A DNA stretch of 64,000 bases, taken from positions 1 to 64,000 of the forward strand of contig NZ_JAJLQZ010000011.1 in assembly GCF_020991375.1 (NCBI RefSeq). Direction: 5' to 3'. Each line of letters opens with the position of its first letter. Position 1 is the first letter of the stretch. Positions 1 to 8,506 of the stretch are shown piece by piece. The notes under the pieces are model-generated. The model saw only the letters and a list, made by a program, of their open reading frames with translations. It was not told the origin of the DNA and ran no database searches. The translations under genes and the position numbers were made by a program. The stretch is from Glycomyces amatae. Lineage in GTDB: Bacteria > Actinomycetota > Actinomycetes > Mycobacteriales > Micromonosporaceae.

Positions 1-87
<87 letters not shown>

Positions 88-2688
88 CTACAGCAGGTCG
101 TTCGCGCAGCGCACGGCGGCGGCGAGCGCGTCGGGGTCGGTCCCGGCGGGGGCCTCGACGCGGATCGCGGCCGTCTGCCCGGCGCGCAGGGTGATCATGC
201 CCCGGTCGGCGCGGGCGCGGGGGGACACGGTGTCCGCGTGGCAGAAGACGTCCCTGGCGAGGGAGGTCGCGGTCACGCGCAGCTCCACTGTGGTTCCCAA
301 CGACGTGCCTCCTGACGACGTGCTTCCCGACGACATGGTTCCTGACGACATGGTTCCCGACGGCGCGCCGTCGACGGCGGCGGCCTCGACGCGCAGAGGG
401 CTCGGGTCGAGCCGCTGGTCGACGAGTTCGGCGCCGTACCGGAAGGCGGGCGCGAAGACCCCGTCGTCGGCGACGGCCACGATGGACTCCGCGGCCGGGT
501 CGCCGAACTCGGCGACCTCGGCGGGGACGGCCACGGCGGCGGCGTCGCGCGCGGGCACCCGCACCTCGACGCGGGCCTTGGCGAGCTCGGTCCCGTCGAA
601 GGCCTCGCGGACGACGGTGAAGGCCCCCTCGTAGTCCTCGCCGGTGTCGTTGACCAGGACGAGCGCGAGCATGTCCGGTTCGGGGGGCAGGCCCTCCCAG
701 GCGTTCGCGCGGGCGGCCTCGGAGGCTCGCGGCTGGAGCGTCGCCAGCCGCGGGGCGTACATGTCGCGCAGGGCGTGCCACAGCGGTTTGCGGTGCTCGG
801 CGAAGTCGACCGCGGCCCAGGAGACCACGGGCCAGTTGTCGTTGAGCTGCCACAGGATCGTGCCGGTGTTGTGGGGCGTGAGCGAGCGGAAGTGCTCGAC
901 GCCGAAGCGGATCGCGTGCGCCTGGTTGAGCTGCGTCGTCCAGTGCCAGTCCCGGATGGACTCCGGGTCGGGCAGGTGGCCCTGCCAGCCGCGCTGGAGC
1001 TTGGCGTTGCCCTGGTTGGCCTTCTGGTGCACCAGCATCTCGTGCCCGAAGGGGTCCATCGGCTCGTCGTGGACGACCGCGTCGAGGGTCGACCACGCGG
1101 GCGGGGCCTGGAACCCGAACTCGGAGACGAACCGCGGCCGGTAGTCGGCGTAGACCCGGTAGTCGACGCGGTTCCACACGTCCCAGACGTGCATCGTGCC
1201 GTAGCGCTCGTCGTTGGGGTGCCGGTAGTCGCCGAACGAGTAGGGGCTCGCGGGCGAGTACGGGCGGGTCGGGTCCAGTTCGGACAGGATCTCGGGGATG
1301 AGGCCGTTGTAGTAGGCGTCGCCCCAGCCGCGGCCCTCGAGGCGGTGCGCCCAGGACCAGTCGACCGAGCCCCAGGTGTTCTCGTTGTTGCCGTTCCACA
1401 GGATCAGGGAGGGGTGCGGGCTCAGGCGGGTCGCGTTCTCGCGGACCTCGGCCTCGATCTCGGACCGCAGCGGGTCGTCCTCGCTGTAGGCGGCGCAGGC
1501 GAACAGGAAGTCCTGCCACATGAGCAGGCCGTGCTCGTCGGCGAGGTCGTAGAGGTCGTCGGACTCGTAGATCCCGCCGCCCCACACGCGCAGGAGGTTG
1601 ACGTTCGCCTCGAGGGCGTCGGCCACGCGCCGGGCGTACCGGTCGCGGTCGATCTCGGTGAGGAACGCGTGGTCGGGGATCCAGTTGGCGCCGCGCACCA
1701 GGACGCGCTCGCCGTTGACGCGGATGTCGAAGGGCGCTCCGGCGGCGTCGGGGGCGGTGTCGAGCTCGACCGTGCGGAAGCCGACCCGGCCGCGCCAGTG
1801 CGCCTGGTCCGCTTCGATGCTCACGTCGTACAGGGGCTGGTCGCCGTGGCCGACCGGCCACCAGCGGCGCACGTCGGGCACGTCGACGACCACGGTGGCC
1901 GAGTCCGAGCCGGAGGGGACGGTGGCGGCGGTCTCCAGCGGGCGGCCGTCGGGGCCGGCGACGACGACGAGGACCTCCACGTCGCCGTCGTCGCAGGCGC
2001 GCTCGATGTCCAGGTGGACGGTGAGGACGCCGTCGTGGCCGCCCTCGGCGTTCGCGGCCACGTCCACCAGGGGCCGGACGGCCGCGATGCGGGCGCCGGA
2101 CCAGGAGTCGAGGCCGATGGGCTTCCAGATCCCGGCGCCCGCGACGTCGACGCCCCAGTCCCAGCCGAAGGAGCAGGCCATCTTGCGCAGCTGGTTGTAG
2201 GCGTGGTGGTTGGTGTGCGGCAGCGCGCCGTCGCGCTCGGCCCGGGCCGCGGCCTCGGGCACGGGGGCGGCGAAGGTCACGGCGAGGGTGTTCTCCCCCT
2301 CCCGCAGGTGCTCGCGGACGTCCCAGCGGTAGGAGCGGTGCATGTTCTCGGTGCGGCCGACCTCGACGCCGTTGAGCTCCACGACGGCGACGGTGTCGAG
2401 GCCGAGGGCGACCAGGTCGTGGCGGTCCTCGCCGCCGGTCCACTCGAAGGCGGTCGCGAACCGCCAGGCGGTGTCGCCGATCCACTGCTGCGCGGCCTCG
2501 TTGTCGCCGTCGAACGGCTCGGCGATCAGCCCGGCGCGGCGCAGGTCCAGGTGGGCCTCGCCCGGCACGGCGGCCGGGACGCCGGCGGCCAGCGCCGCCG
2601 GGTCGACGGGGGCCCCTGCGGGGAGTGCGGCGGCGGTCAGGGTCCAGCCCTCGTGGAGCGGGCGGAACGTCGGGGGAAGGTGGCTCAT
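88..2688 (-). CDS. Beta-mannosidase, glycoside hydrolase family 2
   Basis: This 866-residue protein should remove mannose from the non-reducing end of beta-1,4-manno-oligosaccharides. It has no signal peptide, so it acts in the cytoplasm on imported sugar. The GH2 layout is visible: an N-terminal sugar-binding domain, an immunoglobulin-like domain and a TIM barrel. The acid/base Glu436 lies in WNGNNEN and the nucleophile Glu523 in SEFGFQ. The start at 2688 follows a weak AGAGGA site. Near the C-terminus a five-residue repeat (SSGTM-like) comes from a 15-base tandem repeat at about 286-360. It sits between two C-terminal domains and looks like a flexible linker. The gene is last in the operon that begins at 8370, which supports a role on the transported oligosaccharides. 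Confidence 0.93.
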   Translation of the reverse strand: MSHLPPTFRPLHEGWTLTAAALPAGAPVDPAALAAGVPAAVPGEAHLDLRRAGLIAEPFDGDNEAAQQWIGDTAWRFATAFEWTGGEDRHDLVALGLDTVAVVELNGVEVGRTENMHRSYRWDVREHLREGENTLAVTFAAPVPEAAARAERDGALPHTNHHAYNQLRKMACSFGWDWGVDVAGAGIWKPIGLDSWSGARIAAVRPLVDVAANAEGGHDGVLTVHLDIERACDDGDVEVLVVVAGPDGRPLETAATVPSGSDSATVVVDVPDVRRWWPVGHGDQPLYDVSIEADQAHWRGRVGFRTVELDTAPDAAGAPFDIRVNGERVLVRGANWIPDHAFLTEIDRDRYARRVADALEANVNLLRVWGGGIYESDDLYDLADEHGLLMWQDFLFACAAYSEDDPLRSEIEAEVRENATRLSPHPSLILWNGNNENTWGSVDWSWAHRLEGRGWGDAYYNGLIPEILSELDPTRPYSPASPYSFGDYRHPNDERYGTMHVWDVWNRVDYRVYADYRPRFVSEFGFQAPPAWSTLDAVVHDEPMDPFGHEMLVHQKANQGNAKLQRGWQGHLPDPESIRDWHWTTQLNQAHAIRFGVEHFRSLTPHNTGTILWQLNDNWPVVSWAAVDFAEHRKPLWHALRDMYAPRLATLQPRASEAARANAWEGLPPEPDMLALVLVNDTGEDYEGAFTVVREAFDGTELAKARVEVRVPARDAAAVAVPAEVAEFGDPAAESIVAVADDGVFAPAFRYGAELVDQRLDPSPLRVEAAAVDGAPSGTMSSGTMSSGSTSSGGTSLGTTVELRVTATSLARDVFCHADTVSPRARADRGMITLRAGQTAAIRVEAPAGTDPDALAAAVRCANDLL

Positions 2689-2810
2689 GCGGATCCTCTG
2701 GGTCGTGGGTGTGCGGCCTGGCGGGAGTATGGCGCTCCCGTGCGGAGGGGCGGTTCGGCGGGTCGGGGGCGCCCGCCCGCCGGGGTCGTCCGGCGGGCTC
2801 CGGCGCCCGG

Positions 2811-3701
2811 TCACGCGGCGGCGGGGACGCCCGCTTCGCGCCACTCGCCGGCGAAGTGGTCGTAGCAGGCGCTGTTGTCGATCGCGTCCCGGTCGAGCGG
2901 CTCGGACGCGGTCACGCGCCCCAGCCGCTCGGGGTCGGGCGCGGCGGCCGCCAGCAGCTTCGTGTAGTCGTGGTGCGGGTCGAGGATGACCGCGTCGGCG
3001 GGTCCGCGCTCGACCACGCGGCCCCGGTAGAGGACGGTGACCTCGTCGGAGAAGTGCCGCGCGGTCGCGAGGTCGTGGGTGATGTACAGGACCGCGAGGT
3101 CGTCCTCGCGCTGGAGGCGACCCAGGAGGTTGAGCACGCCGAGGCGGATCGAGACGTCCAGCATGGACACCGGCTCGTCGGCGATGAGGACCTTGGCGCC
3201 CGGGGCCAGCGCGCGGGCGATCGCCACGCGCTGGCGCTGCCCGCCCGACAGCTCGTGGGGGCGCCGCGGCGCGATGCTCGCGGCCGGGGTCAGGTTGACG
3301 CGCTCGAGCATCTCGAGCACGCGCCCGCGGGTCTCGTCCTTGGTCGAGGTGCGCCGGTGGATGCGCAGCGGGCGGGCGATGTGGTGCTCGATGGAGTGGA
3401 ACGGGTTGAGCGAGGCGAACGGGTCCTGGAAGACCATCTGGACCTCGCGGCGGTAGGCCGGCCCGCCCACGGCGGTGCCGTCCTCGCGCCGGACCTCGAC
3501 GGTCCCGGAGGTGGGGCGCTCCATGCGGGTGAGGATCTTCGCGATCGTGGACTTGCCCGAGCCGGACTCGCCGACGAGGGCGACGGTGCGGCCCGGGGTC
3601 AGCTCGAGGCTGACGTGGTCGACCGCCCGCAGCCGGGTGCGCTTGAGGCCGTTGCGGATCGTGTAGTCCTTCACCAGGTCGGTGACGTGCGCGCTGGTCA
3701 T
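2811..3701 (-). CDS. Peptide-family ABC transporter ATPase (DppF/OppF type)
   Basis: This 296-residue cytoplasmic ATPase is one of two that drive the permease pair encoded upstream. Walker A reads GESGSGKST, the signature LSGGQRQRVAIARAL and Walker B VLIADEPVSMLDVS. The region after the H-loop matches the C-terminal extension of oligopeptide-type ATPases. Its ATG overlaps the stop codon of the preceding ATPase by four bases (ATGA), so the two are probably translationally coupled. By family it belongs to the Dpp/Opp group. Members of that group also import manno- and cello-oligosaccharides in Thermotoga and other bacteria. The beta-mannosidase next door makes a sugar substrate more likely than a peptide. 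Confidence 0.92.
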   Translation of the reverse strand: MTSAHVTDLVKDYTIRNGLKRTRLRAVDHVSLELTPGRTVALVGESGSGKSTIAKILTRMERPTSGTVEVRREDGTAVGGPAYRREVQMVFQDPFASLNPFHSIEHHIARPLRIHRRTSTKDETRGRVLEMLERVNLTPAASIAPRRPHELSGGQRQRVAIARALAPGAKVLIADEPVSMLDVSIRLGVLNLLGRLQREDDLAVLYITHDLATARHFSDEVTVLYRGRVVERGPADAVILDPHHDYTKLLAAAAPDPERLGRVTASEPLDRDAIDNSACYDHFAGEWREAGVPAAA

Positions 3702-4636
3702 GCTCGCTCCTCGGTCGGGTCGCTCTCGGAGGCCGCGGCCCCGTCGGTGCCGGTCTCGCCGGTGCCGGTCTCGCCTGCGTCGGTCTCATCGATGCCGGTG
3801 CGGATGAAGGCCCCGCGCTCGCCCGACAGGCTCGGGAAGGAGCCCAGGAGCTTGCGCGTGTACGGGTGGGCCGCCTGCCGGTAGAGCCGCTCGGCGGTGT
3901 CGAGCTCGACGATCTCGCCTTCGAGCATGACGGCGATGCGGTCCGAGATCTCCAGGAGCAGCGGCAGGTCGTGGGTGATGAACACGACCGCGAAGTCGAG
4001 CTCGTCCCGCAGGCGCACGATCTCGCGGAGGATGTCGCGCTGGACGACCACGTCGAGCGCGGTGGTCGGCTCGTCCATGATCATGATCTGCGGTTCCAGG
4101 AGCATGGCCATGGCGATCATGACGCGCTGGCGCATCCCGCCCGACAGCTGGTGCGGGTAGGAGCCCAGGCGCCCCGGGTCGACGCCCACGCGGCGCAGCA
4201 CGTCCTCGGAGCGGTCCCGGATCTCCTTGCGGGACATGCGGGGCCGGTGGGCGCGGAGCGTGTCGGCCAGTTGCGCGCGGATCGTGGCGACCGGGTTGAG
4301 CGCGTTCATCGCGCCCTGGAACACCATCGAGAGGCGGTCCCAGCGGAAGGCGCGCAGCGCGGCGTCCTCCAGGGCGAGGACGTCGACGTCCTCGCCGCTC
4401 TTGTCGTGGAAGGTGATACGGCCCGAGGCGATGCGCGCGGGCGGGCGGTGCAGGCGGTTGACCGCGTACGCGAGGGTGGTCTTGCCGCAGCCGGACTCGC
4501 CGGCGAGGCCGAGGATCTCGCCGCGGTGGAGGGTGAGGTCCGCGCCGCGCACGGCGGTCACGGGCTCGTCCACCTCGTACACGACGGTGAGGTCCTCGAC
4601 GGTGAGCACCGGGGCGGCGTCGGGGGCGGTCGTCAT
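3698..4636 (-). CDS. Peptide-family ABC transporter ATPase (DppD/OppD type)
   Basis: This 312-residue ATPase is the second of the pair. Walker A is GESGCGKTT, the signature LSGGMRQRVMIAMAM and Walker B IMIMDEPTTALDV. The start at 4636 was chosen because its ATG overlaps the stop of the upstream permease by four bases; an open frame continues further upstream only as an antisense shadow. The last ~30 residues are a low-complexity tail rich in Glu, Thr, Gly and Asp, with a near-repeat of 15 bases. It lies outside the ATPase fold and seems to be lineage-specific. Function is inferred from the operon: energy for uptake of manno-oligosaccharides or, less likely, peptides. Confidence 0.92.
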   Translation of the reverse strand: MTTAPDAAPVLTVEDLTVVYEVDEPVTAVRGADLTLHRGEILGLAGESGCGKTTLAYAVNRLHRPPARIASGRITFHDKSGEDVDVLALEDAALRAFRWDRLSMVFQGAMNALNPVATIRAQLADTLRAHRPRMSRKEIRDRSEDVLRRVGVDPGRLGSYPHQLSGGMRQRVMIAMAMLLEPQIMIMDEPTTALDVVVQRDILREIVRLRDELDFAVVFITHDLPLLLEISDRIAVMLEGEIVELDTAERLYRQAAHPYTRKLLGSFPSLSGERGAFIRTGIDETDAGETGTGETGTDGAAASESDPTEERA

Positions 4637-5649
4637 CGGTCGGACTCCTTCGCGGCGGTGGTGCGGCGCGAGGCGCCGCGCGCGAGCTCGCGTTCGAGGC
4701 GGGCGGCGCGGCGGGCGCGCCTGCGGTGCTGGCGCAGGTTCTTGAGCTTGGGGTTGATGACCTCGTCGATCGAGAAGTTGACGAGGGACAGGCCCATGCC
4801 GAACAGGGCGATCGTCAGGCCCGGGGGCACGAACCACCACCAGGCGCCGAGCGAGAGCGCGAAGCCGTTCTGGGCGTAGAAGAGCATGGTGCCCAGGGTC
4901 GCGGAGTTGGAGGCGCCCAGGCCGATGTAGGAGAGCCCGGCCTCGCCGAGGATCGCGGCGATGACGGCGAACACGAACTGGGAGGCGATCACCGGCAGCA
5001 GGTTCGGCAGGATCTCGACGACGATGACCCGCCAGGGCCGCTCGCCGCTCACCTGGGAGGCGGCCACGTAGTCGCGCTGGCGCACCGAGAGGGTCTGGGC
5101 GTGCAGGACGCGGGCCGAGGCGGCCCAGCCGGTGACGGCCAGGACCACGGCGATCGTCCACAGTCCGCGGCTCTCGCGGGGCACGAACCCGGAGATGACG
5201 ATGACCAGCGGCAGGCCCGGGATCACCAGGAACACGTTGGTGAACAGGGAGAAGGCGTCGTCGAGGAAGCGGCCGCGGTAGGCGCCGTAGATCCCGAAGA
5301 AGGCCGAGAGGATCGTGGCGAGGACGCCCACGAGCAGGCCGATCTGGAGCGAGCCGCGCGTCGCGTGGGCGAGCTGGGCCAGCACGTCCTGGCCGGTCTG
5401 GGTGGTGCCGAGCCAGAACTCGGCGGAGGGGCCGGTCAGGCCGATGTCGCGGATCTGCCGCGGGTCGCCCGTGAAGAGCGGCCCGAGGAGTCCGAACAGG
5501 GTGATGCCGCCGACGAGGACGAGGCCGACGGCCAGCCAGGGCGTCATGGTCGGCAGGAGGGAGCGCCAGCCGGAGCGGACGGGGGCCGCGTCGGGTCCGG
5601 TCTCCGCGGCGTCCGCGGGGGTCGCGGTGGCGGGTTCGATGTTCGTCAT
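4633..5649 (-). CDS. Peptide-family ABC transporter permease (DppC/OppC type)
   Basis: This is a 338-residue inner-membrane permease. A hydrophilic N-terminus of about 35 residues precedes the first membrane segment, as is usual for DppC-type subunits. Five further hydrophobic segments follow. The EAA loop region appears as ASQVSGERPWRVIVVEILPN, which contacts the ATPase. The protein ends in a basic tail. Its start follows the upstream permease by 14 bases and its stop overlaps the next ATG by four bases. It forms the channel together with the product of 5664-6653. Confidence 0.92.
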   Translation of the reverse strand: MTNIEPATATPADAAETGPDAAPVRSGWRSLLPTMTPWLAVGLVLVGGITLFGLLGPLFTGDPRQIRDIGLTGPSAEFWLGTTQTGQDVLAQLAHATRGSLQIGLLVGVLATILSAFFGIYGAYRGRFLDDAFSLFTNVFLVIPGLPLVIVISGFVPRESRGLWTIAVVLAVTGWAASARVLHAQTLSVRQRDYVAASQVSGERPWRVIVVEILPNLLPVIASQFVFAVIAAILGEAGLSYIGLGASNSATLGTMLFYAQNGFALSLGAWWWFVPPGLTIALFGMGLSLVNFSIDEVINPKLKNLRQHRRRARRAARLERELARGASRRTTAAKESDR

Positions 5650-5663
5650 GGTCGCCTCTCTCC

Positions 5664-6653
5664 TCAGGCCCGGGCGCGGGTGCGCGGGTCGATCAGGCCG
5701 TAGAGCAGGTCGACCAGGAGGTTCGCGCCCAGCACGGCGAGGGTGATGAACAGGAACACGCCCTGCATCAGCGCGTAGTCGTTGTTGGTGACCGCGCCCA
5801 GCAGGCGCCCGCCGATGCCCGGGTAGGAGAACACCTGCTCGGTGATGACCGAGCCGGAGACGACGAAGCCGAGCGAGATGGCGAAGCCGGCGACCGAGGG
5901 CAGGACGGCGTTGCGGGAGGCGTAGGACCGCAGGATCTTCCGCGGCGACAGGCCCTTGGCCTCGGCGGTGAGGATGTAGTCCTCCGAGAGCGTGGAGACC
6001 ATCATGTTGCGCATGCCCAGGAGCCAGCCGCCGATCGAGGCGAGCACGATCGTCAGCGCGGGCAGGAACCCGTACTGGATCGCCGAGGCGATGAACTCCC
6101 CGTTCCAGCCCGGGGTGAGCACGACGTCGTAGCCGCCCTGGAGCGGGAACCAGCCCAGGACGCGGGCCAGGAGGTACACCAGGATGAGGGCCAGCCAGAA
6201 GTAGGGGACGGCCGCCAGGAGCGTGGTGGAGGGGACGAGCGAGTCCAGCCACGTGCCGGGCTTCCAGCCCACGATCGCGCCGAGGAGCACCCCCAGGAGC
6301 GCGGCGATGACCGTGGCGACCCCGACCAGCACCACCGTCCACGGCAGCGACGTGAGGATCACGTCGGAGACCTTGGCCGGGTAGTAGCTGACCGAGGTCC
6401 CGAGGTCGCCTCTGGCGAGGTTCTTCAGGTAGTCCCAGTACTGGACCCACAGGGGGTCCGAGGTGTCGCCCCCGAGGAGGAGCGCGTACGCCTTGCGGGT
6501 CTCCGGCGTGACCGTGCCGCCGCGCTGCTGGAGCTTGGCCAGCAGGATGTCGACGGGGTCGCCCGGCAGCAGCCGCGGGATGGCGAAGTTCAGCGTCAGC
6601 GCGGCCCACAGGGCCACCGCGTAGAAGCTCAGTTTGCGCAGGAAATAGTTCAC
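5664..6653 (-). CDS. Peptide-family ABC transporter permease (DppB/OppB type)
   Basis: This 329-residue inner-membrane permease starts MNYFLRKLSFYAVALW, the usual DppB arrangement with a membrane helix at the very N-terminus and a large outside loop after it. The motif PRLLPGDPVD in that loop is typical of the family. The EAA loop reads YILTAEAKGLSPRKI. It lies 37 bases after the binding-protein gene and 14 bases before its partner permease, so all are cotranscribed. The substrate is inferred from context to be manno-oligosaccharides. Confidence 0.93.
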   Translation of the reverse strand: MNYFLRKLSFYAVALWAALTLNFAIPRLLPGDPVDILLAKLQQRGGTVTPETRKAYALLLGGDTSDPLWVQYWDYLKNLARGDLGTSVSYYPAKVSDVILTSLPWTVVLVGVATVIAALLGVLLGAIVGWKPGTWLDSLVPSTTLLAAVPYFWLALILVYLLARVLGWFPLQGGYDVVLTPGWNGEFIASAIQYGFLPALTIVLASIGGWLLGMRNMMVSTLSEDYILTAEAKGLSPRKILRSYASRNAVLPSVAGFAISLGFVVSGSVITEQVFSYPGIGGRLLGAVTNNDYALMQGVFLFITLAVLGANLLVDLLYGLIDPRTRARA

Positions 6654-6690
6654 GGTCTCTCGACTCCTCCCCGGGGGCGGTATGCGCCCG

Positions 6691-8370
6691 CTAGCCCTTC
6701 GGTTCGAGCCGCTTGAAGATCTCGGCGGCGTCGTACGCCGACCAGATCGCCGGGAAGGCGTAGAGGTCCTCGTCGGAGGGCCAGCCGGTGTACTCGGCGG
6801 TGTTCCAGATGCTGGTGGTGCCGCCGGTCATGATCGGCACGTAGGGCATGTCCTCGACGATCTCGGTCTGGATGGCGTCGAAGTGGGACTGGCGGCCCGC
6901 GGCGTCGTCGAGGGGCATGGTCGCGAGCGCGGCGACGGCCTCGTCCACGGCGGGGTTCTCGTAGCGCGCGTAGTTGTTGCCCGCGCTCCCGCCGACCTCG
7001 GCGCCGGAGGAGGAGTCGTAGAAGTAGTTGTAGAGGTAGTACGGGTCGGGGGCCGGGCCCTGCCACAGGGAGTCGATGGCGAGCTGGAAGTTCCCCGAGC
7101 CCTTCTTCTCGGTCCACTCGTTCCAGGAGGACTGGGCGGCGGTCAGCTCGATGCCGGCGGCCTTAGCCTGGGAGGCCATGGTGTCGATGGCGGTGATGTA
7201 GTCGGTCCAGCCGGTGACGACCTCGACGGTGAGGGTGAGCTTCTCGCCGTCCTTGGCGTAGATCCCGTCGTCGCCCTTGGCCCAGCCGGCGGCCTCGAGG
7301 AGGTCCGCGGCGGTGTCGGGCTGGGCGGTGGTCGGCGCGATCGGCTCCTCGACGGCGGCGGAGACGTACTGGTCCTGGCTGGGGGTCAGGGTGAACGCCG
7401 GCGACATGTCGTTGGCGGTGTCCATGAACGCCAGCGAGTTCAGCTGCTCGCGGTCGATGGCGTAGTAGAGGGCGTGGCGGACCGCGGGGTCGGTCTGCGG
7501 GCCCTCGCAGCCGAGTTCGGCGCTGGAGCAGGTGGCGAGGACCATCTGGTTCTGCCACTGCGTGTATGCGTCGTAGTTCGGGAAGTTCCGGTTGGTGTTC
7601 TGGATGTCGGGGATGGGCCCGGTCTGCCAGTCGATGGTCCCGGCCGCGATGGCGTCGGCGCCGGCCTGGTTGCCCGAGAGCGAGAGGTAGCGGACCTCCT
7701 TGATCTCCGGCTCGCCGCCCCAGTACTCGGGGTTGGACTCGAGGGTGTAGGCCTGCGGCTTGAACTCCTTGAGGAGGTAGGCGCCGGTGCCGACGGGCTC
7801 CTCCATGACGTCCTCGACGGGGTTGACGTCCTTCCACAGGTGCTCGGGGACGATCGGGGTGTTGCCCATCAGGTCCGGGCCCTTGACGAACGTGGGCTCC
7901 TCGAACGTGAAGGTCAGGTGGGTGTCGTCCTGGGCCTCGACGGTCCCGTCGAAGCCGCTGGCGTTGATCGCGGGCTGCCCCTTGAGCATGTCGAAGGTGA
8001 AGACCACGTCGTCGGCGGTGAACGCCTCGCCGTCGCTCCACTCGACGCCGTCGCGGAGGACGACCGAGAGGACGGTGCCGTCCTCGTTCCACGCCTGCTC
8101 GGTCGCGAGCAGCGGCGCGGGCTCGGAGACCTCGGCCTTGTTGTAGAAGAACAGGGTCTCGTAGATGGTGCCGAGCGCGCCGATCTTCGTGGGAGAGAAG
8201 GGGTTGAAGTTGATCTGGTAGTCGCCTGCCTGTCCGGTGTAGACCACCAGGGCGTCGCCGGAGGAGGAGTCGGCCGAGCCGCCTGAGCAGGCGCTGAGGG
8301 CCAGGCCGAGGGCGGCCGCGCCCGCGAGGGCGGCCGCGGCGCGGGGCCGGGGTCCGTTCTTGGGTGACAT
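6691..8370 (-). CDS. Lipoprotein substrate-binding protein, SBP family 5 (probable manno-oligosaccharide binder)
   Basis: This 559-residue exported lipoprotein captures the ligand for the adjacent transporter. The N-terminus has a basic stretch, a hydrophobic core and the lipobox LALSACSGG, with Cys as the anchor residue. A Ser/Asp-rich spacer follows, then the long peptide-type binding fold; the segment WNEDGTVLSVVLRDGVEWSDG is typical of SBP family 5. A AAAGGAC ribosome site precedes the ATG. It is the first gene of a six-gene operon (SBP, two permeases, two ATPases, beta-mannosidase). Family alone would say oligopeptide or dipeptide binding. The operon partner and the divergent ROK regulator with alpha-galactosidase argue for mannobiose or galacto-manno-oligosaccharides. 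Confidence 0.9.
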   Translation of the reverse strand: MSPKNGPRPRAAAALAGAAALGLALSACSGGSADSSSGDALVVYTGQAGDYQINFNPFSPTKIGALGTIYETLFFYNKAEVSEPAPLLATEQAWNEDGTVLSVVLRDGVEWSDGEAFTADDVVFTFDMLKGQPAINASGFDGTVEAQDDTHLTFTFEEPTFVKGPDLMGNTPIVPEHLWKDVNPVEDVMEEPVGTGAYLLKEFKPQAYTLESNPEYWGGEPEIKEVRYLSLSGNQAGADAIAAGTIDWQTGPIPDIQNTNRNFPNYDAYTQWQNQMVLATCSSAELGCEGPQTDPAVRHALYYAIDREQLNSLAFMDTANDMSPAFTLTPSQDQYVSAAVEEPIAPTTAQPDTAADLLEAAGWAKGDDGIYAKDGEKLTLTVEVVTGWTDYITAIDTMASQAKAAGIELTAAQSSWNEWTEKKGSGNFQLAIDSLWQGPAPDPYYLYNYFYDSSSGAEVGGSAGNNYARYENPAVDEAVAALATMPLDDAAGRQSHFDAIQTEIVEDMPYVPIMTGGTTSIWNTAEYTGWPSDEDLYAFPAIWSAYDAAEIFKRLEPKG

Positions 8371-8442
8371 CGTCGTCCTTTCGGGTCCGGGGCGCCTTCG
8401 CCTCGGAGCTGGAGGGGGTGCGCCCGCTCGGGCGCCCGGCCA

Positions 8443-8472
8443 ATTATTAACCTGTTAAATTTAAGGTGTCAA
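8443..8472 (-). promoter_or_regulatory. Promoter of the mannoside operon with overlapping ROK-type operator
   Basis: On the minus strand, TTGACA (8467-8472) is followed after 17 bases by TAATAA (8444-8449), close to the sigma-70 consensus. The inverted repeat TTAAC-N2-GTTAA lies at 8447-8458, covering the -10 end of the spacer. A protein bound there would block polymerase. The ROK regulator gene starts 35 bases away on the other strand, so it is the likely repressor. ROK proteins are known to bind AT-rich repeats of this kind. Confidence 0.8.
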
Positions 8473-8506
8473 GAATAAGATCCGATGAACTTTCGAAGGG
8501 GGCGCC

